Assembly: GCF_003073045.1 (NCBI RefSeq)
Contig: NC_037593.1
Location: forward strand, 9,477,525 to 9,541,524
Length of the DNA stretch: 64,000 nucleotides
DNA from: Pomacea canaliculata
Taxonomy: Eukaryota > Mollusca > Gastropoda > Architaenioglossa > Ampullariidae
Direction of reading: 5' to 3'
Shown: one piece after another, positions 24,740 through 37,380 of the stretch
Numbering within the stretch: position 1 is the first letter of the stretch
Layout: the number at the start of each line of letters is the position of its first letter
Made by a program: the position numbers and the translations under genes
The notes under the pieces: generated by a model
Databases searched by the model: none
What the model saw: only the letters and a program-made list of their open reading frames with translations
Told to the model about the DNA's origin: nothing

Positions 24740-25622
24740 GAGTCCAAGAGCTCAGTACTCCTTACCAACTACGTGGAGGAGCTCTTCCTGAGGACGGTGG
24801 GCCAGGGCGGCCCCACTCTCCATTGCTGTTTAATCTGGAGAATATAAACTCTAAGACACATCTGTGTCCATTGGGAGGAGGCCACTACTTAACCTGAGCG
24901 GCCCGGTGGCGCAACGGTTAGCGCCTGTCACCAATACAGTGAAGGTTGGCTGCCCAGAGTTTATTTCTCGTCTCGGGCACGCTGTTCTTTCTCTGCACGT
25001 GGCTGGCTGCCTTGCCGTGATATAGCCTCAGTTGCTGGCACGGCGTAAAACACCAATCCCACCACCACCACCACCACTACGTTGCACATGACACCGGTCT
25101 GAAGGTGAGCGAGTTTCAGGACCTCGCCAACAAGCTCGAGAGCATACTATGGAGATCAGCTCGAACAAGAGTAAAGTAATGGTGAACACCATCGGGTAGG
25201 GAAAAGCAGATCTGCATGAACGGTGTACAGCTTGAGGAGGTACACATCTTCAAGTATTTGGCCGCGACGCTCTTCTAAGGACGGCAGACATTCGCTCGAG
25301 GATCACGGCAACGATGTCTAAACTGAACAGAATATGGGACACTTCATCAATAAATACAAACTTCTGTATCCAGCCAACACTTCTCTGCTAACCACCGTCA
25401 AAGCGGCAAAAATTGGCTTGGTTTGGCCATATCGCCAGACATGATACCTTACCGAAGACTCCTCCAGGGAGTAAATGGAAGACAACGTCGATGCAAGCAG
25501 AGAAAAAGATTGGCCGCACAATGAGGGACCGTAGGAGCGCGCAATACCGGTCCCAGAGTCGCGTCCTCGCCGCTGCGGCGTCTCATCAGATGTGTCGGCT
25601 TGTTTCGTGTACAGCCAAGTCC
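24740..25622 (+). mobile_element. Decayed non-LTR retrotransposon (LINE), reverse-transcriptase end
   Basis: Pieces of a LINE reverse transcriptase remain on the plus strand in order. A segment near 24790-24835 resembles the VxQGCPLSPLLFN motif. NKSKVMVN and MNGVQLEEVHIFKYL lie near 25165-25265, and LAWFGHIARHDTLPKT near 25415-25460, a hallmark of the C-terminal region of many animal LINEs. Frameshifts and stops break every segment, and a SINE (24898-25078) splits it. It is a fossil with no intact ORF. Confidence 0.82.
24898..25078 (+). repeat. Near-full-length tRNA-derived SINE (family A)
   Basis: The head GCGGCCCGGTGGCGCAACGG, followed by TTAGCGCCTGTCA, looks like the 5' half of a tRNA and could serve as an RNA polymerase III A box. 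The body and the GCTGGCACGGCGTAAAACAC tail match the copies at 2148 and 15303. It ends in a short CCA-rich simple repeat and is inserted into the LINE remnant. It is not a functional tRNA gene. Confidence 0.88.
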
Positions 25623-25897
25623 AGTTAAAGGAATAATGATACTCCATTTTAACGAACTTAAGTTAATTCTAATAATGTCTGTTAATACATTTCAATTTCG
25701 TTTCGCTGTTACGCGATTTTGATAAGCAATGTTAAAGGCGTTCTGGTTGATATTATTGTGTCTTTTTAATTAACAATATGTTAGTTTGAAAGACAGCACA
25801 GCCCGTTTTTGAGTGGTTCATTTTTCTTTACGGATGCAAACAAGCAAAAGTGTGCGTTCTGAGTACGATCTATTTGTAGTGCATGCATGCTGAGACC

Positions 25898-26078
25898 ACA
25901 GACTTGTATTACTGGACTGCTTACAGATTATTTTTCCAGTTAACTACTAAAACGAGGCTGAAGCATACAAAGCTTCCGGTTTAGCCACATTCATTGGATC
26001 GCCGATACTAACGGGAGAACTTCGCAAAAGGCTAAACGGTGGTCTCGGCAGACAGCAGTCCACCTATACACGTCCGCG
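25898..26078 (+). repeat. Dispersed repeat C, copy 1
   Basis: About 180 bp shared with 37381-37560 (inverted) and 51680-51840 (direct). Shared strings include TTTTTCCAGTTAACT, CTTCCGGTTTAG, GGTCTCGGCAGACAGCAGTC and CACCTATACAC. No coding potential, no clear termini and no tRNA-like head were seen, so its class is unknown. Confidence 0.8.
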
Positions 26079-26566
26079 GTAATACACAATGCCGCGCATA
26101 TATAAAGCACTGTTTCCCACTATTAAAGCACATTACATGCAATATACACACGTGCACGCCTTTTTATGTTCGGCATCTCTTTGTCGGGTGGGCATAATGA
26201 GATGCAGCAAAATAGTCGTATAGCTGCGCCAACTGAACTTTTTCTGCTCCCGTCTCAGGTCTCCCAGCTGACGTATGCATGCAAAATGGCATCGTAGTTA
26301 ATGGGCCATAAACTTTTTAATAGCCCTCTAACGATCTTGCTGTCTCTAGTCTACACAAAATTCAGACTCCGTATTAATTAGGGATACATTAACCTGACAA
26401 TGTAGCGCCAGCCACGTAACCAAGTCCCCCTGTTGAGATTACTCCCCAGCCGATCGTCAGAGACTCTAAAGACCATGGCCGCAGTTCTGGCAGACTCGGA
26501 CCACGGACGTGTATAATACAAATTATGCTCGGACCGGCTTGGCTTGGAAGGACGTCGCCAATCCTG

Positions 26567-26675
26567 TGACGTAATTAATGTTGACGTCATAGATGTTTGA
26601 CGAGGACCGAAGCTGTTACAAATTTAAGATGGCGTGATCTGGTGTGTGTGTGAGCAGCAACAGCAGCAGCAGCAT
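26567..26675 (+). promoter_or_regulatory. Probable promoter and first 5'-UTR exon of the unrecognised gene
   Basis: Two CRE-type sites sit close together: TGACGTAA (26567-26574) and the perfect palindrome TGACGTCA (26582-26589). They are followed by AAGATGGCG (26626-26634), the reverse of a YY1-type motif often found near start sites. A GTAAGT donor follows at 26676. A matching acceptor (TTTTTCAG ending 27302) precedes the ATG at 27443, so the 5' UTR probably has an exon ending at 26675 and another starting at 27303. An alternative acceptor ends near 26861. Confidence 0.5.
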
Positions 26676-27442
26676 GTAAGTAGATGTACATCCGCTCGAA
26701 TTTTAGGAGTGTGTGCAGAAAATGTAGGTAGGGAAGTAGGGCTGGGTAAGTGTTGTTTAAGATTCCACATAATTGCACATTGAAGGACCTTTACGTTCAG
26801 ACGGCAAATAGCTATGCTGGAGAATCGGGTCTAGTTAATTAACAAAGAAAATTTGTTGCAGGCGCAGTTAGCGTCATACCAAACGAGCGATAAACATGCA
26901 GGCCCTTTGTGTCAGGTGACCAACGTGATCGTTAGTCAGTAAAAGCGCTAAATACACGTGGACGATGGAAAGTAGATGTTTATGTCCCACACGAAAGCTA
27001 GAGAAGCTAGTTATTAGCGCACAAGCTCTGCTCTCTTTTTCTTTTCACCCTATATTCACCTCCCCGTTTTCCAGTGTGTTGCAAAACACTCTCATCACCA
27101 CCTCTACTGCACATACATACATGTAATGTCCAGAAAAGAACTCGATGCCAAGATTCTTTTTAATGCTCTTTGGAATTGGACAGATCTCTGATACATCATT
27201 TCACAATAGCCTGAAAGACATACCGCAGTATTTGCTCACATATCTCAGACTTTAAAAGTATTTTGGTAAACAGGTGTGGTAAACAAAGAACACGTTTTTC
27301 AGGGGAAGAAAAGCATCGTCCGAGGAGTTTCACTGTTAACTGAATAAAGACGAGTCCGCTCTCAGCCCTTGTACGGCAAGCACCAGAGACAATATTTCAT
27401 CTCACACCAGAAGAAAGAATCTGAGCACGACGCCGTCTAAAG

Positions 27443-30400
27443 ATGTTAGCTGCAACAAGTGACAACCAGCCAGGCGATGTGTCTGCAACAGCTTACTGCG
27501 TAGGTCGGGCAGACCTCGCGACAGAACGGCGTCTGTCGGAGGGTTTCCTGCCGTTCCACAGAGACACGTTGTGCTTGTGTACCAGTGACCACAACCTTGC
27601 CGGACAGGAGCGATGCTTGAGCTACAGCCGGTGTCAGGAAATCATGGGCGTGGGCCACTATGGTCTCGGTCAGCAGCAGCAAGAGATGGCAGGCGGACAC
27701 ACAGTGCAGCTGCCTCACAACTCTGCAGACCTTGACATGCTACTGCTGCATCCTGCCCAGGTCGGCGCTCCAGAGGACGACTGCGCTTTTGACTACGTCA
27801 GGGGTGAAGAGATGCTAAGTACAGGATGCGACGGTTGCAAAGATTCGCCAGAAGCATCAAGCACCCGGCAGTGTTCGGAAAGGGAATCTGAGTGCGGCGC
27901 CTTCCCCTGCTCAAGCGAGGACGAGTGGCACCGGAATGCGACTTTGGCTCGTGCTGCAGATGTGCGCCAGATGAAGGCCACCAGCTTTGTTGTTACCCAG
28001 ACTCTTTCGTCCTCGACGAGTTGTCTATCCGACACCAACCTTAATGCTGACCCGCTCAGTCCACCAGTCACTTGCCAAATGGATGTCGGTCTGTCACGTT
28101 CTGTTCTGAAAGCAGCCGCATTGGTTACTGCGTCAAGTAACGAGCAGAGAGGCAACCGTGGTGCAGAGGATGTTGGCACATCCTCACGGATTGAAGCGCC
28201 AGACAGCCATGCGAGCAGCGAAATAAACAACTGTATGTCCCATTGTGTTATGCCATCGCGGCATGCGACCCTCTTCAGGCAGGTCGACGAATCCCGTGAC
28301 AAGAATACGCAGGCACAGTGCAGAGTCTGTCCACCACGTCTGTGGAACGTGAAGAAGCAACGAGAAGTTACATCTACAGCACGAGTGGCAAACTGTTTTG
28401 AAGATTATGCCGACGGGAACCGCAGATGGGCCGCTGTTGCCAAGACTCTAATGCTAATTCGTTCAGACAGCGGCACGGAGTGCAGTCATTCCCAGGTAAG
28501 AGAAATTAACTGTCCACCCACTGACTTCCTCCACACTGAGGGCGAACGCTTTCGAGACAGGAATACCGTCGCAGAGCTTGAACACTGGGCTGATGAGAAC
28601 GACAACACTCCCAATTTTACTTCACAAACAAGGTTTAAGCGATCTTTCAAAGATATGCAACATCTAGATGGAAGGCAGGCACCATTGTTTCTTCACGAGG
28701 CTCACAGGCCGATCTGCGACAGTGATACACGGAGTTCTCAGAACGTGCTTCTTCGCTGTGGGCAATCGGTTAGTAGCATTACATTTCCAGCCATTGTCGA
28801 CTTGAGAAGTTGTGACAAACCCGTGGACAGGAGAGGAAACCCATCTTGCTTCACCTCGTCGTCATGCTCAGTGTACACTCAGTCAGGTTGTCAGGGCCAA
28901 GCCTCCTGGAGCTCTAAACGTGATCTTCGACCATCTCGTGGTGTCTCGGCACAGAAACGCACGAGGGAGACAAGACCAGGGGTCCTCGGTCGGCAAGGAG
29001 ACCCACTGGAAGTAACGAAAAGACACCTCATGCGACTTAGATGTGGAAACCAGTCGCGCTTGTCTTTAATCAAGGGATCAAGTTTTCTGCGTCATCGCAC
29101 TGTCTCACTAAAATCACCGAGTCCTAAAGTAAGTCCGTGTCGGAGGCTTCCCAGTGCCAACTCTGTCATTAATAACTCTGCCAGTCAAGCGTCGGAGGAT
29201 CGGCAGGAGACACAGAGAAGTAATCAGAGGATGAGCGTGCCTCGCATGTATGAAGTCAGAAGCAGTGGGGTGCAGACAGAGGACATCATGATCTGTCCAT
29301 CTAGCCACACCAGCGTCGTATACCGGGAAGAGAAGCCCGAGAGCAACAACATGTGCAGCTTGCATGTGCGGGAAGGCCTGGAAACGATGGACTCCTCCTT
29401 GTCTGTGTCGAGCCTTCAGCCTTATGAATATTCTCCGATGCGTGAGCGGTGGCACAGAGACGTCACCTCAGGGGATACGTGTGCAGTTTGTGACTGCCGA
29501 CATGCAGTGAGTAACGCATGTGCAGAACCAATGGCTTCGAGGAGCCGCAGTGAGCTGCGGAGAGCTGGTCACTCCAGCGAAAATTGTCTTCGGCGATACT
29601 CGTTTCCCTGCAATCAACGGAGCTTCGCCTCCAGGGGCCAGTGTGCGAGACTGCACAGACTGGGGAGAAGGATCAGGGGCTTGAAGAGAGGGCCTGGCGT
29701 CAGTCTTCGTACCACATGCACGGATAGCGCTAAGGCACCCTTTGAGCACTTAGAAAGACGTCAGGTAAGCCATCGACCAAGTGAGGTGGCGCACAATCGA
29801 CAAGCCTATGATTTTTCTAGCGCTACAGAGAGTCACGAAGAGAACCTAGGCTTGAGAGCAGACAAGACTGGCAGGACTCTTTACTATCCTTATTATAGGA
29901 ATAGTATCAAGGACTCAATGCGCAACCATTCAAACAACACCGTCATTCCGCAAGCAAAAACAAAGGTTAGAAACGAAGAGCTTGACGGCGCCTGTGAAAG
30001 ATCGAAGACAGCGCATTATGAACACCCGCCGCGCACCAGATCAGTGCTAGACGATCAGTCATCGCGGCGGCCTTCCGTCGTCCACAGTGCAAGGTCACGG
30101 GACTGTTTGGAGGCCGAACCTGACTTTGATAAGGTGCCGTGCTCGTCTCGAGCGGGCCCATATAGGCCCAGTTCCTCACTCGTTGAACCGATCACCACTG
30201 CCACCACAGACGACGACGACGACGACGACTACGACGAAACTCCGTCAAGAAAGGCTTCAGTCCGACTGGCCAAAGCTGGCCATACGCCTGGCCCCCAAGA
30301 GACTCGCTGGAACAACACCGTAAGAGTCTGTAGTCAGGTCTACGCCCACGCCGGGGCCAGCGACGCCTCTGTCCCAAAGAAAATGAAAGCAAGTCAGCGG

Positions 30401-33400
30401 TCTTTGCTCACAAACAGGCGTGAGTACGTGGGCCCTTTCTCGGGCCACGGCAGCACGCCTTGCGCGGAAATGGACACATGGAACACGGCCTCCGTGTCCA
30501 CCGCCTGGCAGAAGTCATGTCAAGACTTGCCGCCGCGATGCGCGGTCCGCACCATAGGGGACGCAGGCACTTCTGCTGCAGATGGTAGCAACGATGGCGG
30601 GCCGCGGCCAGGAGATTCTCGGGGCACCGCATGCTTCCAGGAAAACAGTTCCAAATCTAAAAGAATAAAAAAACGAAAGGTGAGCATTTACGTGTCAAAT
30701 GTGTTGATAGAAGATAACCTCGTTTTGCGCTCGGGTGGCAGGAGAACAAAATGTGAGTTGGGAAACGTCGTAGAAGAACCTCCCGCACGGAATCTAGAGA
30801 TAGCTTTCATTTTGGCATGCGTCCTCTGCCTACTCTTTTCCGTCAGTCTTGTATGTTCTTTCATCGTTTTTTTTGTTTTTTTGTTTTTTTTTTTTTTTTG
30901 TTTTGTTTATTCGTGAATGACAAAGATGATAACAATAAACCAGCAGAGAGTGGGCAAGGGCTATTAACTGCTGATTCTCCACTCAAGATCATTAATTTTA
31001 GTCATCAGTTAAAGAAACCTCTCGTGTGCGCCAAAAGCTTGAAACATATAGTAAGTATAAAGTTCATTTCTATATCGCCATGTCATAGCCTTATGGCGTT
31101 TTAAAATAATAATTTTTATAATTTTAATTTTGAATAACAATGAGAAGAATCATGACAGGGTTACTCCCCTTACGAAGAAACCAAGACAACAGGGAAAAAA
31201 GGATAAAGCTTGGAACAGGAAAATGTCAAAATTCAAAGAAATCATGAGAGCCGTTATAGATGTACATAATTGTAGAATGCTTACTTTTATGAGGTCAGTT
31301 AATACATTGTACATGGACACCCGATTTGTTTGTTGTTTGTTTGTTTGTTTTGTGTGCCACCATACCATTTCAGGCCAGATTGTATCACAAAGCCCGGCAG
31401 CTGCTCCGTCGGATGTGCCACATCAAAGGTAAAGAAGAGATCCTTTTCAGAGCGGCTATTCGACTCCAGCGAAAGCGTCTAGAAATCCAGGGTGAGACTA
31501 CTTCATTCAAAGAGGTGCCATTCTGAAGACGCATTTTCTCTGCCTTTTTCAGTTACTGATTATACCAGGATTCGTATCTGTAATCGTTCTCAGACTTATG
31601 AGGAGCTTTGAAATTATCTCTCAGAATTGAAATTACCTAAGCGATCGCTTTTATGAGATAGTTTGTCACAAAGTATTGCTCAGCTAGGAGTTAGTCACCT
31701 TTCTTTTGTTCGCCAGTATTTTGGTTAGTCCCAGAGAAAATCTGACCGTTGTGTTGGTTTGTAACAACATTTTTGAACAATTTTTTGCGCGAGCAAGGGT
31801 TTTTTTGTGATAGGCCACAATATGTCACTATGTAGTTTGCTGTTGTGTCGCAGAGCTTCATTCTGCGATGTTGGTGGCCGCGAAACATTCGACACCACAG
31901 TCAGGGGACGAAGATCAAAGGTCGATTTCATCAATATTGTACAGAAGGTACCTTTATTACGGCTACTATGTGTGTGCGCGTGCATACGTGGGGGCAGCGC
32001 AGAGACAAAGTTGCACTTGCACTCCATAGATAAAGCAGGAGGATTGATGTCATCCATTTGATGCAATTACCCGATCTCTTCATGCCCGTCCTGCCTCCTT
32101 CCTAACGGCACAACTGTCTACAGCTTATGCGACCTGCGGAGGTGTATCCTCAGCATTCTTGATCTGTTCTTTCTAATGACTTCTCCGATGACAAACAACT
32201 GCAGGTCTAAACTCTAAATCTTCGACGGTGAAATGTGTCGCCAGGCCTCTCAGACAAATCTGGTCCTCCCTTTTCTTCTGTCTGCAAGATTTCTTTTTGC
32301 CCCACAATTTCTGCATTTATTTTAATTCATAGACTTTTGGTTAATAGCGTACTGTATTCGTTCAATTTTTAATCAGATAGTACTACACATTTAGTAGTAG
32401 TAGTAGCAGTAGTAGTAGTAGTCCTGTTTCCACTCAATATCCCCTTTTATTTTCTGTCGTCTTGGGGGGTTTTCTCTCATTTCTCCCTATCGTGATTGTT
32501 GTTATAATTAGTATCATTTGTAAAGTGCCATGAGCTTGCTTGTAAGGCTGTGATATGGTGCTATAAAATTATTATTACGCTGACGAAACCATCTTGCATG
32601 TACATGCGCGCTCTAATCAACCTGTTATTACAGAGCCCAGAAACTGGTAGCTGATCAGATGCTAAGTCACGATGGCTGCGAAGGGGGAGACTCGAGAAAA
32701 GGTCATCCACACCGGTCGCGGTCCACTCGACACCATACCCAGCATTACGCACACCAGTCCACCCAGCCAGACCGCTATACCCCCTGTGAGCACGCCTCTG
32801 CAGGCGACAAAACAAATGGTGCGTCCACAACACAGCACGAGTGTTGACAACTTGTGTTACTATGGTAACATGTCCTTAAACAATCAAAGCGCTGAGGTCC
32901 GTCCTTGTCTTTAGTAAGAAAGTAGGCGACAAGCATCTCCCCTTCTGAGACCTAGTTCTTTCACTCATACGTGTTCATAGCGCCAAATTACTATTAAAAT
33001 GTTCATGATGGTAAATCTAGGAAGGGAAAATTAGCTTTCAGTTGTGTAAAATCTCTAAGTAAAAAAAAATACTTATCCATTTAGAGGTAGCAATTTGGTA
33101 GCCAAGTGGAAGTTATAAAATTAAATGAATTTAGGTGAAAATCCCATATTCATTCCACTAAATCCTTCAGATAGAGGTGTAAAGGTCCAAATCCAGCAAA
33201 ATTTTAAAAATAAAACGAAAAAGTAGATTAGCTATGTGAAAACAATTAAAATCTTGCCTGAGGCATTCGTGCAGCATTTAGAGTCGCATGCCTTTAGTTT
33301 GTATTTGACACTGACACTCCTAATGGTAGTAAAATTAATTTCAATATTTTCTTTTTTGTTTTGTTTCTGTTTTTGTGTTTTGTTATATTTATTGAAAGTA

Positions 33401-34059
33401 TGTGGCATGATGAGTAGTTAAAAAGATAACCGCTCATCTAATTTTTATGCGTGTAAAATATCGACACCGTAAAGAGTTTCAGTGAAATCTGACGGCCGTC
33501 ATGATTGGACAAAGTCTTTCAGTTTCAAGCAAAATTTATATATTTCTCTAAATATGTCCGTGTTTCTGAGATTCTTAGCAGATATTTAATAAAATTAGCG
33601 TTCGGACAACCATTTTTTTACACATGATTTCCTTCGTCTACTAGACAAAAGTGATTATCTCGGTGATTAAAGTACCATGACGCCCGTTAGTATGACATTC
33701 AGATCGCATTTAATTTTTGCAGGAATATGTTGACAAACACTTTGTATGTGGACATCGTAGAAATTTGTGAGGTGAAAGGTTTCAGTGCACCTCGTTTGTT
33801 CGAAACTTCGTAGTGTGAATGGAATATTGGTCAAAAGTGACCCAATCTCGACCGGCCTTTTTTTTTTTTTTTTTTTTTTTGTCATTTTAACTTTGGATGC
33901 GTTGAGAATGAGTGTGTTTGTCTCAACCGCTGCCCATGTTAGGTTATTGCCTCATTGATAAATTGCCAATGGCCATGAATACGAACCGTAGATAATATAC
34001 AAAGTTTACTGATGTGACTTCCATGCAGGCCAGCAATGCAAAGTCAGTTGGGGAGAGTC

Positions 34060-34092
<33 letters not shown>

Positions 34093-35544
34093 GCAGCAGC
34101 CGCAGCAGGTGGGGGGTAGGGGAAGGTCGTCCACGTCGTCAGCATCCGGCAGCACCGCCACCGGGTGCAAGGTGGGCGTGCACACTGAGAGCAGCGTCCA
34201 CAAGGACGATGACAGCGATTATGATGACGATGACGACGAGTCGTACTCGTCGGGCACTCGAAGCGAAGATGAGGAGAATAACCTGGATGAAAAACCGTCC
34301 ACAAGTAAACGAGTAAGGCTCTGCGTGTGCGAGAAAGAGACTTGCTAGTTTACCTTACCCTTTCTCACCTGCTACAATATTTAACTAGACATAAGTCACA
34401 CTTTGTTTAGACATGTTATATCACGAAAGTAGGTTGATTAGGGGCCTGCTAGAAAGCTTGTGTTTCTTTTCATCTTCTTCCACTGGTTTCAAATAGTTTT
34501 TCGTTTCCTCTGTTTTATCCTCCTTCCTCCTGTTCAACAACCTCTTGGCTCCTCCCTTTAAGTGCGTGTTTGCCCATCATCTTGCCTGACTGACATTCGC
34601 TGATAAACGCGACATTCGACGACGGCAGCGAGCACATGGCGATCCTCTGCCGCGCGACTGCTGCCGCGCCATCGCTAGGGCACGTAACGTAATCAACAAG
34701 CGCTCCCCTGGGCCCGCGTGCACGAGGGGCAGACAGGTGGCCGTAAACTTCAGACGGAAGACGGGGTCCTGAAAGGCGTCTTGATGTACGGACACTGGAG
34801 ATACGAAGGTTCGCGCAACGCGGCCCTGGACCGGGAGAAAATCCGTTTTGTGCTGTTCTCTAATGCTGCCGTGGAGGCAGCAGCGGAGCTGAGAACTTGT
34901 AATTAACCGCAGCTACAGCAGCTGCTCCTCTGCTTGTCCCCGGCACGGCCAAGAAATATGTTTCCCTGATGCCTGATGACATACTCGTGCCGTGGGATTA
35001 ATTGTGCGGGCTTGATTCGTCTTTGTATGGTTACCACCTCTTCGCCTAGTGTCTTCAGAGAGTCATTGGGTGGCTGCCAAGTGTACTCGGAATTTCGGGG
35101 GAGAAGGGAGGGTTTTGTTGTTAGTGTCGGAGGCTCCGTAGCTGGTGAGTGCAGCTCTGGCTGGTTTAAGATCTGCTCGGAATTGTAGCTGAAAAGTTCC
35201 ACCTGTCTACCCAGCATTTGTCCAGCAGGAGTGGATATCTGATTTATCAGGTAAAAAAATAAAGGTGGCGGCTTGAGAGGATTGGCCTCAACCTGTCGTG
35301 CTCTGGACACAGTGGACCACTTACAGTCACTTCCCTGACGGCAATTAAGATTCCATTTCTTCCAAAGACGGGGATTAAGTTATGGGACGCTTTTATTTTT
35401 TAGTGTGAGTGAAGCTGTGAACAGTGGTGACTCATCACGTCTTCGCTTGTGTCGTTGCAGAGATCGGACGCAGACACCGCATCGGAGTCTTCTGACGACG
35501 ATTCCGAGGATCCTACCAAGTGTGGCTTCTTCCGAGAGCAGTGA
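27443..35544 (+). CDS. Unrecognised large nuclear-type protein with polyglutamine and acidic C-terminus
   Basis: Modelled coding exons: 27443-30679, 30949-31050, 31145-31293, 31379-31491, 31854-31947, 32634-32785, 34029-34312, 35461-35544, with phases agreeing throughout, giving 1,404 residues. I do not recognise the family. The ATG at 27443 is the first start after an in-frame TGA at 27422. Residues 1-1079 come from one exon; they are Ser/Arg/Cys-rich and look disordered, with an Asp run near 918-924 and a basic KSKRIKKRK end that could be a nuclear signal. Exons 3-6 encode a basic helical segment (for example RLYHKARQLLRRMCH and LQRKRLEIQELHSAM). Exon 7 encodes ten Gln, QPQQPQQ-type sequence and an Asp/Glu-rich stretch. 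The last exon gives a Ser/Asp run ending DPTKCGFFREQ. The weakest points are the acceptors of exons 2 (CAGAG) and 3 (AATGAG). The chain of matching phases favours a real gene; its function is unknown. Confidence 0.68.
34061..34108 (+). repeat. CAG repeat encoding polyglutamine
   Basis: Ten uninterrupted CAG codons (34061-34090) are followed by two CCG-CAG-CAG units. In the frame set by both neighbouring exons they read as Gln10 then Pro-Gln-Gln twice. In another frame the same DNA would read poly-Ser, but that frame does not join to the last exon. Confidence 0.85.
35180..35330 (+). repeat. SINE family B copy, 3' part
   Basis: Contains TTTGTCCAGCAGGAGTGGAT, GAGAGGATTGGCCTCAACC and CTGGACACAGTGGACCACTT. 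This resembles the order seen at 53685-53895 (GTCCAGCAGAAATGGATACC, TGGACTCCATCCTTCACATG, CTAGCCACGGTGAACCATTT) and more loosely at 40805-41035. It lies in the last intron of the unrecognised gene. Confidence 0.6.
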
Positions 35545-35870
35545 CGTCACGATCAGTCTCCTTTATCCCTCCCTCAATCCCGCACATCCATCCAATCCTT
35601 GACTGTCTGCGAGACGACAGCCAAACATGGTCGTTCTCTCCTCTCACCTGCTTGTGATGATGGCGATGAAAAAGAGGAAGAAAATCGCGATGGCTGCGTG
35701 TTCTTCGCGACGCTGTTGTCTCTTCTCTCGTTCACTCACACACTCTGTATGTCTCTCACACATACACATAAGAATGTTTTTCCTCTACTCACTCCATGGC
35801 TTTTCTAGAGTTGTTTTACATGCATTGATGTCCACGTGTTTCTCTCTACTGCCTGTCTGTTCCTTCTCGT

Positions 35871-35876
35871 AATAAA
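35871..35876 (+). terminator. Poly(A) signal of the unrecognised gene
   Basis: AATAAA lies about 330 bases after the TGA at 35542-35544, followed by T-rich sequence. The position suits the end of a short 3' UTR. A CRE-like GTGACGTCAC overlaps the stop codon and is probably coincidental. Confidence 0.65.
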
Positions 35877-37380
35877 TTCTTGTTTTTAAAGAATTATATA
35901 ATATAGTTCCCGCTCACCCTGTAACGTGAGCCATTTTTATTTTTTTTTTAACGATACGGGATTCTGAAATATCTGCCTATAGAATGTCCAGAGTAAAGCA
36001 TCAAATAGCGTAAAGAAGGTACTTTTTACTATTCTTGCTTTGAAACGCAAAGCTTAGTTTTCCGTGCGAAATTTGTCTTGCAGAAGATCAATAAAATGCA
36101 CGTTTCCCTCATTTAAAAAGCATCTGAGTTGGACAGCTTTATGCCTAGACCCCCCTAACCCACAAACTCCCTTACACTCCTTGGTGTCTGCATAACGGGC
36201 ACTTTCTCTGTCCGCTCTAAATGCACATTTTCCATATTTGCATTTTTACAGTTTCTTCAAGTTGCTGGAGAAAAAGATTTCTTGCTTGGACCTTCGGCTG
36301 GAAATCTCCCATCTGCCCACCCAGGGTGTGCAGCCACTTGGCAGTGGGATCGGTTATTTATCTTTCCTAAAATTTGTTTTTGACAGTTGCATTCACTACA
36401 TAACATATCAAAACGTCTGCTTAATACACGTGGTAGTCTTCAACATTGTAGTAGCAGTCTTGTACAGTTTTTGTTTTAAATTTATGAGGTCTAAACAATT
36501 TCTGATCTGCTCTTTTGACCTGTGCTTATTCTGTTCTTTACTATTACTGATGAAGTATTTTTTTCTGCTTGCAATTAGTTGCTTTATACATTACAATGCT
36601 GTTCATTTATCTGTGGTGTAACAAAAGACGATGTTACGTATTACACCATCACCACCAACATAGTTCGACGGAAGTGTACAGGCATATCTCCGTGAAGAAA
36701 CGCTCATGAATGCAGAATGGTGGGTCCACCAACGACCTACACACGAAGGCACATTATCATGATGACACTACCTCAAGACTGTAACCTTGTCCCCCATGTT
36801 AGTATATTACTAACATTAATGTCGATTAGATTCAAGCACTTTTTGTGTGTAGGTGAGGAAGACGGGTTTTCTGGTTGTCTCTTCTAGCGTCTTTTATAGC
36901 TGTCAGAATGAGGCTCTTTGACAAAGGCGACAAAGTCAAGATGAAGACCCCGACGACGATCTCGTTTGACAGCTTTGGCTGCACCCCTCTCCTCCCCTCA
37001 CCACCACCACCACACACACAGCCCCTGAAAGCTTCCTCTGCAAAGGCCGGTGCGAGGCAAAGGGAGAGAAAGGTGACGCTAACCCTATCATTGCTCCCTT
37101 GTTAACGCATGCGGGGACAGAACGAAAATAACGGGGCCCGTAAACGTGGTTAGCTGCCACCGCGTGCGGCCCTAATGACGACCATGCGGCGACTAATGGG
37201 CCGCGCGGGGAGGAGGAGGAGGAAAGTGGCCTCAACACAAATAAACTAGCTTGAAACACTCCCCCTCCAACCAGTGATCTCCTTCCTTGAGTCTGCGTCA
37301 AAAACTCATTTTTAAATGCACGCTCAGGCTTTGCCGGCTGTAAGTTTTGTTTGTGTGTGGCTGTGGACATGTCTAGGTGG

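Noticed and set aside
24898..24935. tRNA-like sequence
   Set aside because: It is the 5' head of a SINE; there is no complete cloverleaf or anticodon arm, and the SINE body follows directly.
34577..34906. GC-rich open frames on both strands within an intron
   Set aside because: Placing an exon here would break the phase match between the exons ending at 34312 and starting at 35461.
36238..36621. 127-residue hydrophobic frame
   Set aside because: Phe/Leu/Ile-rich frame from AT-rich DNA, with no motif, promoter or splice context.
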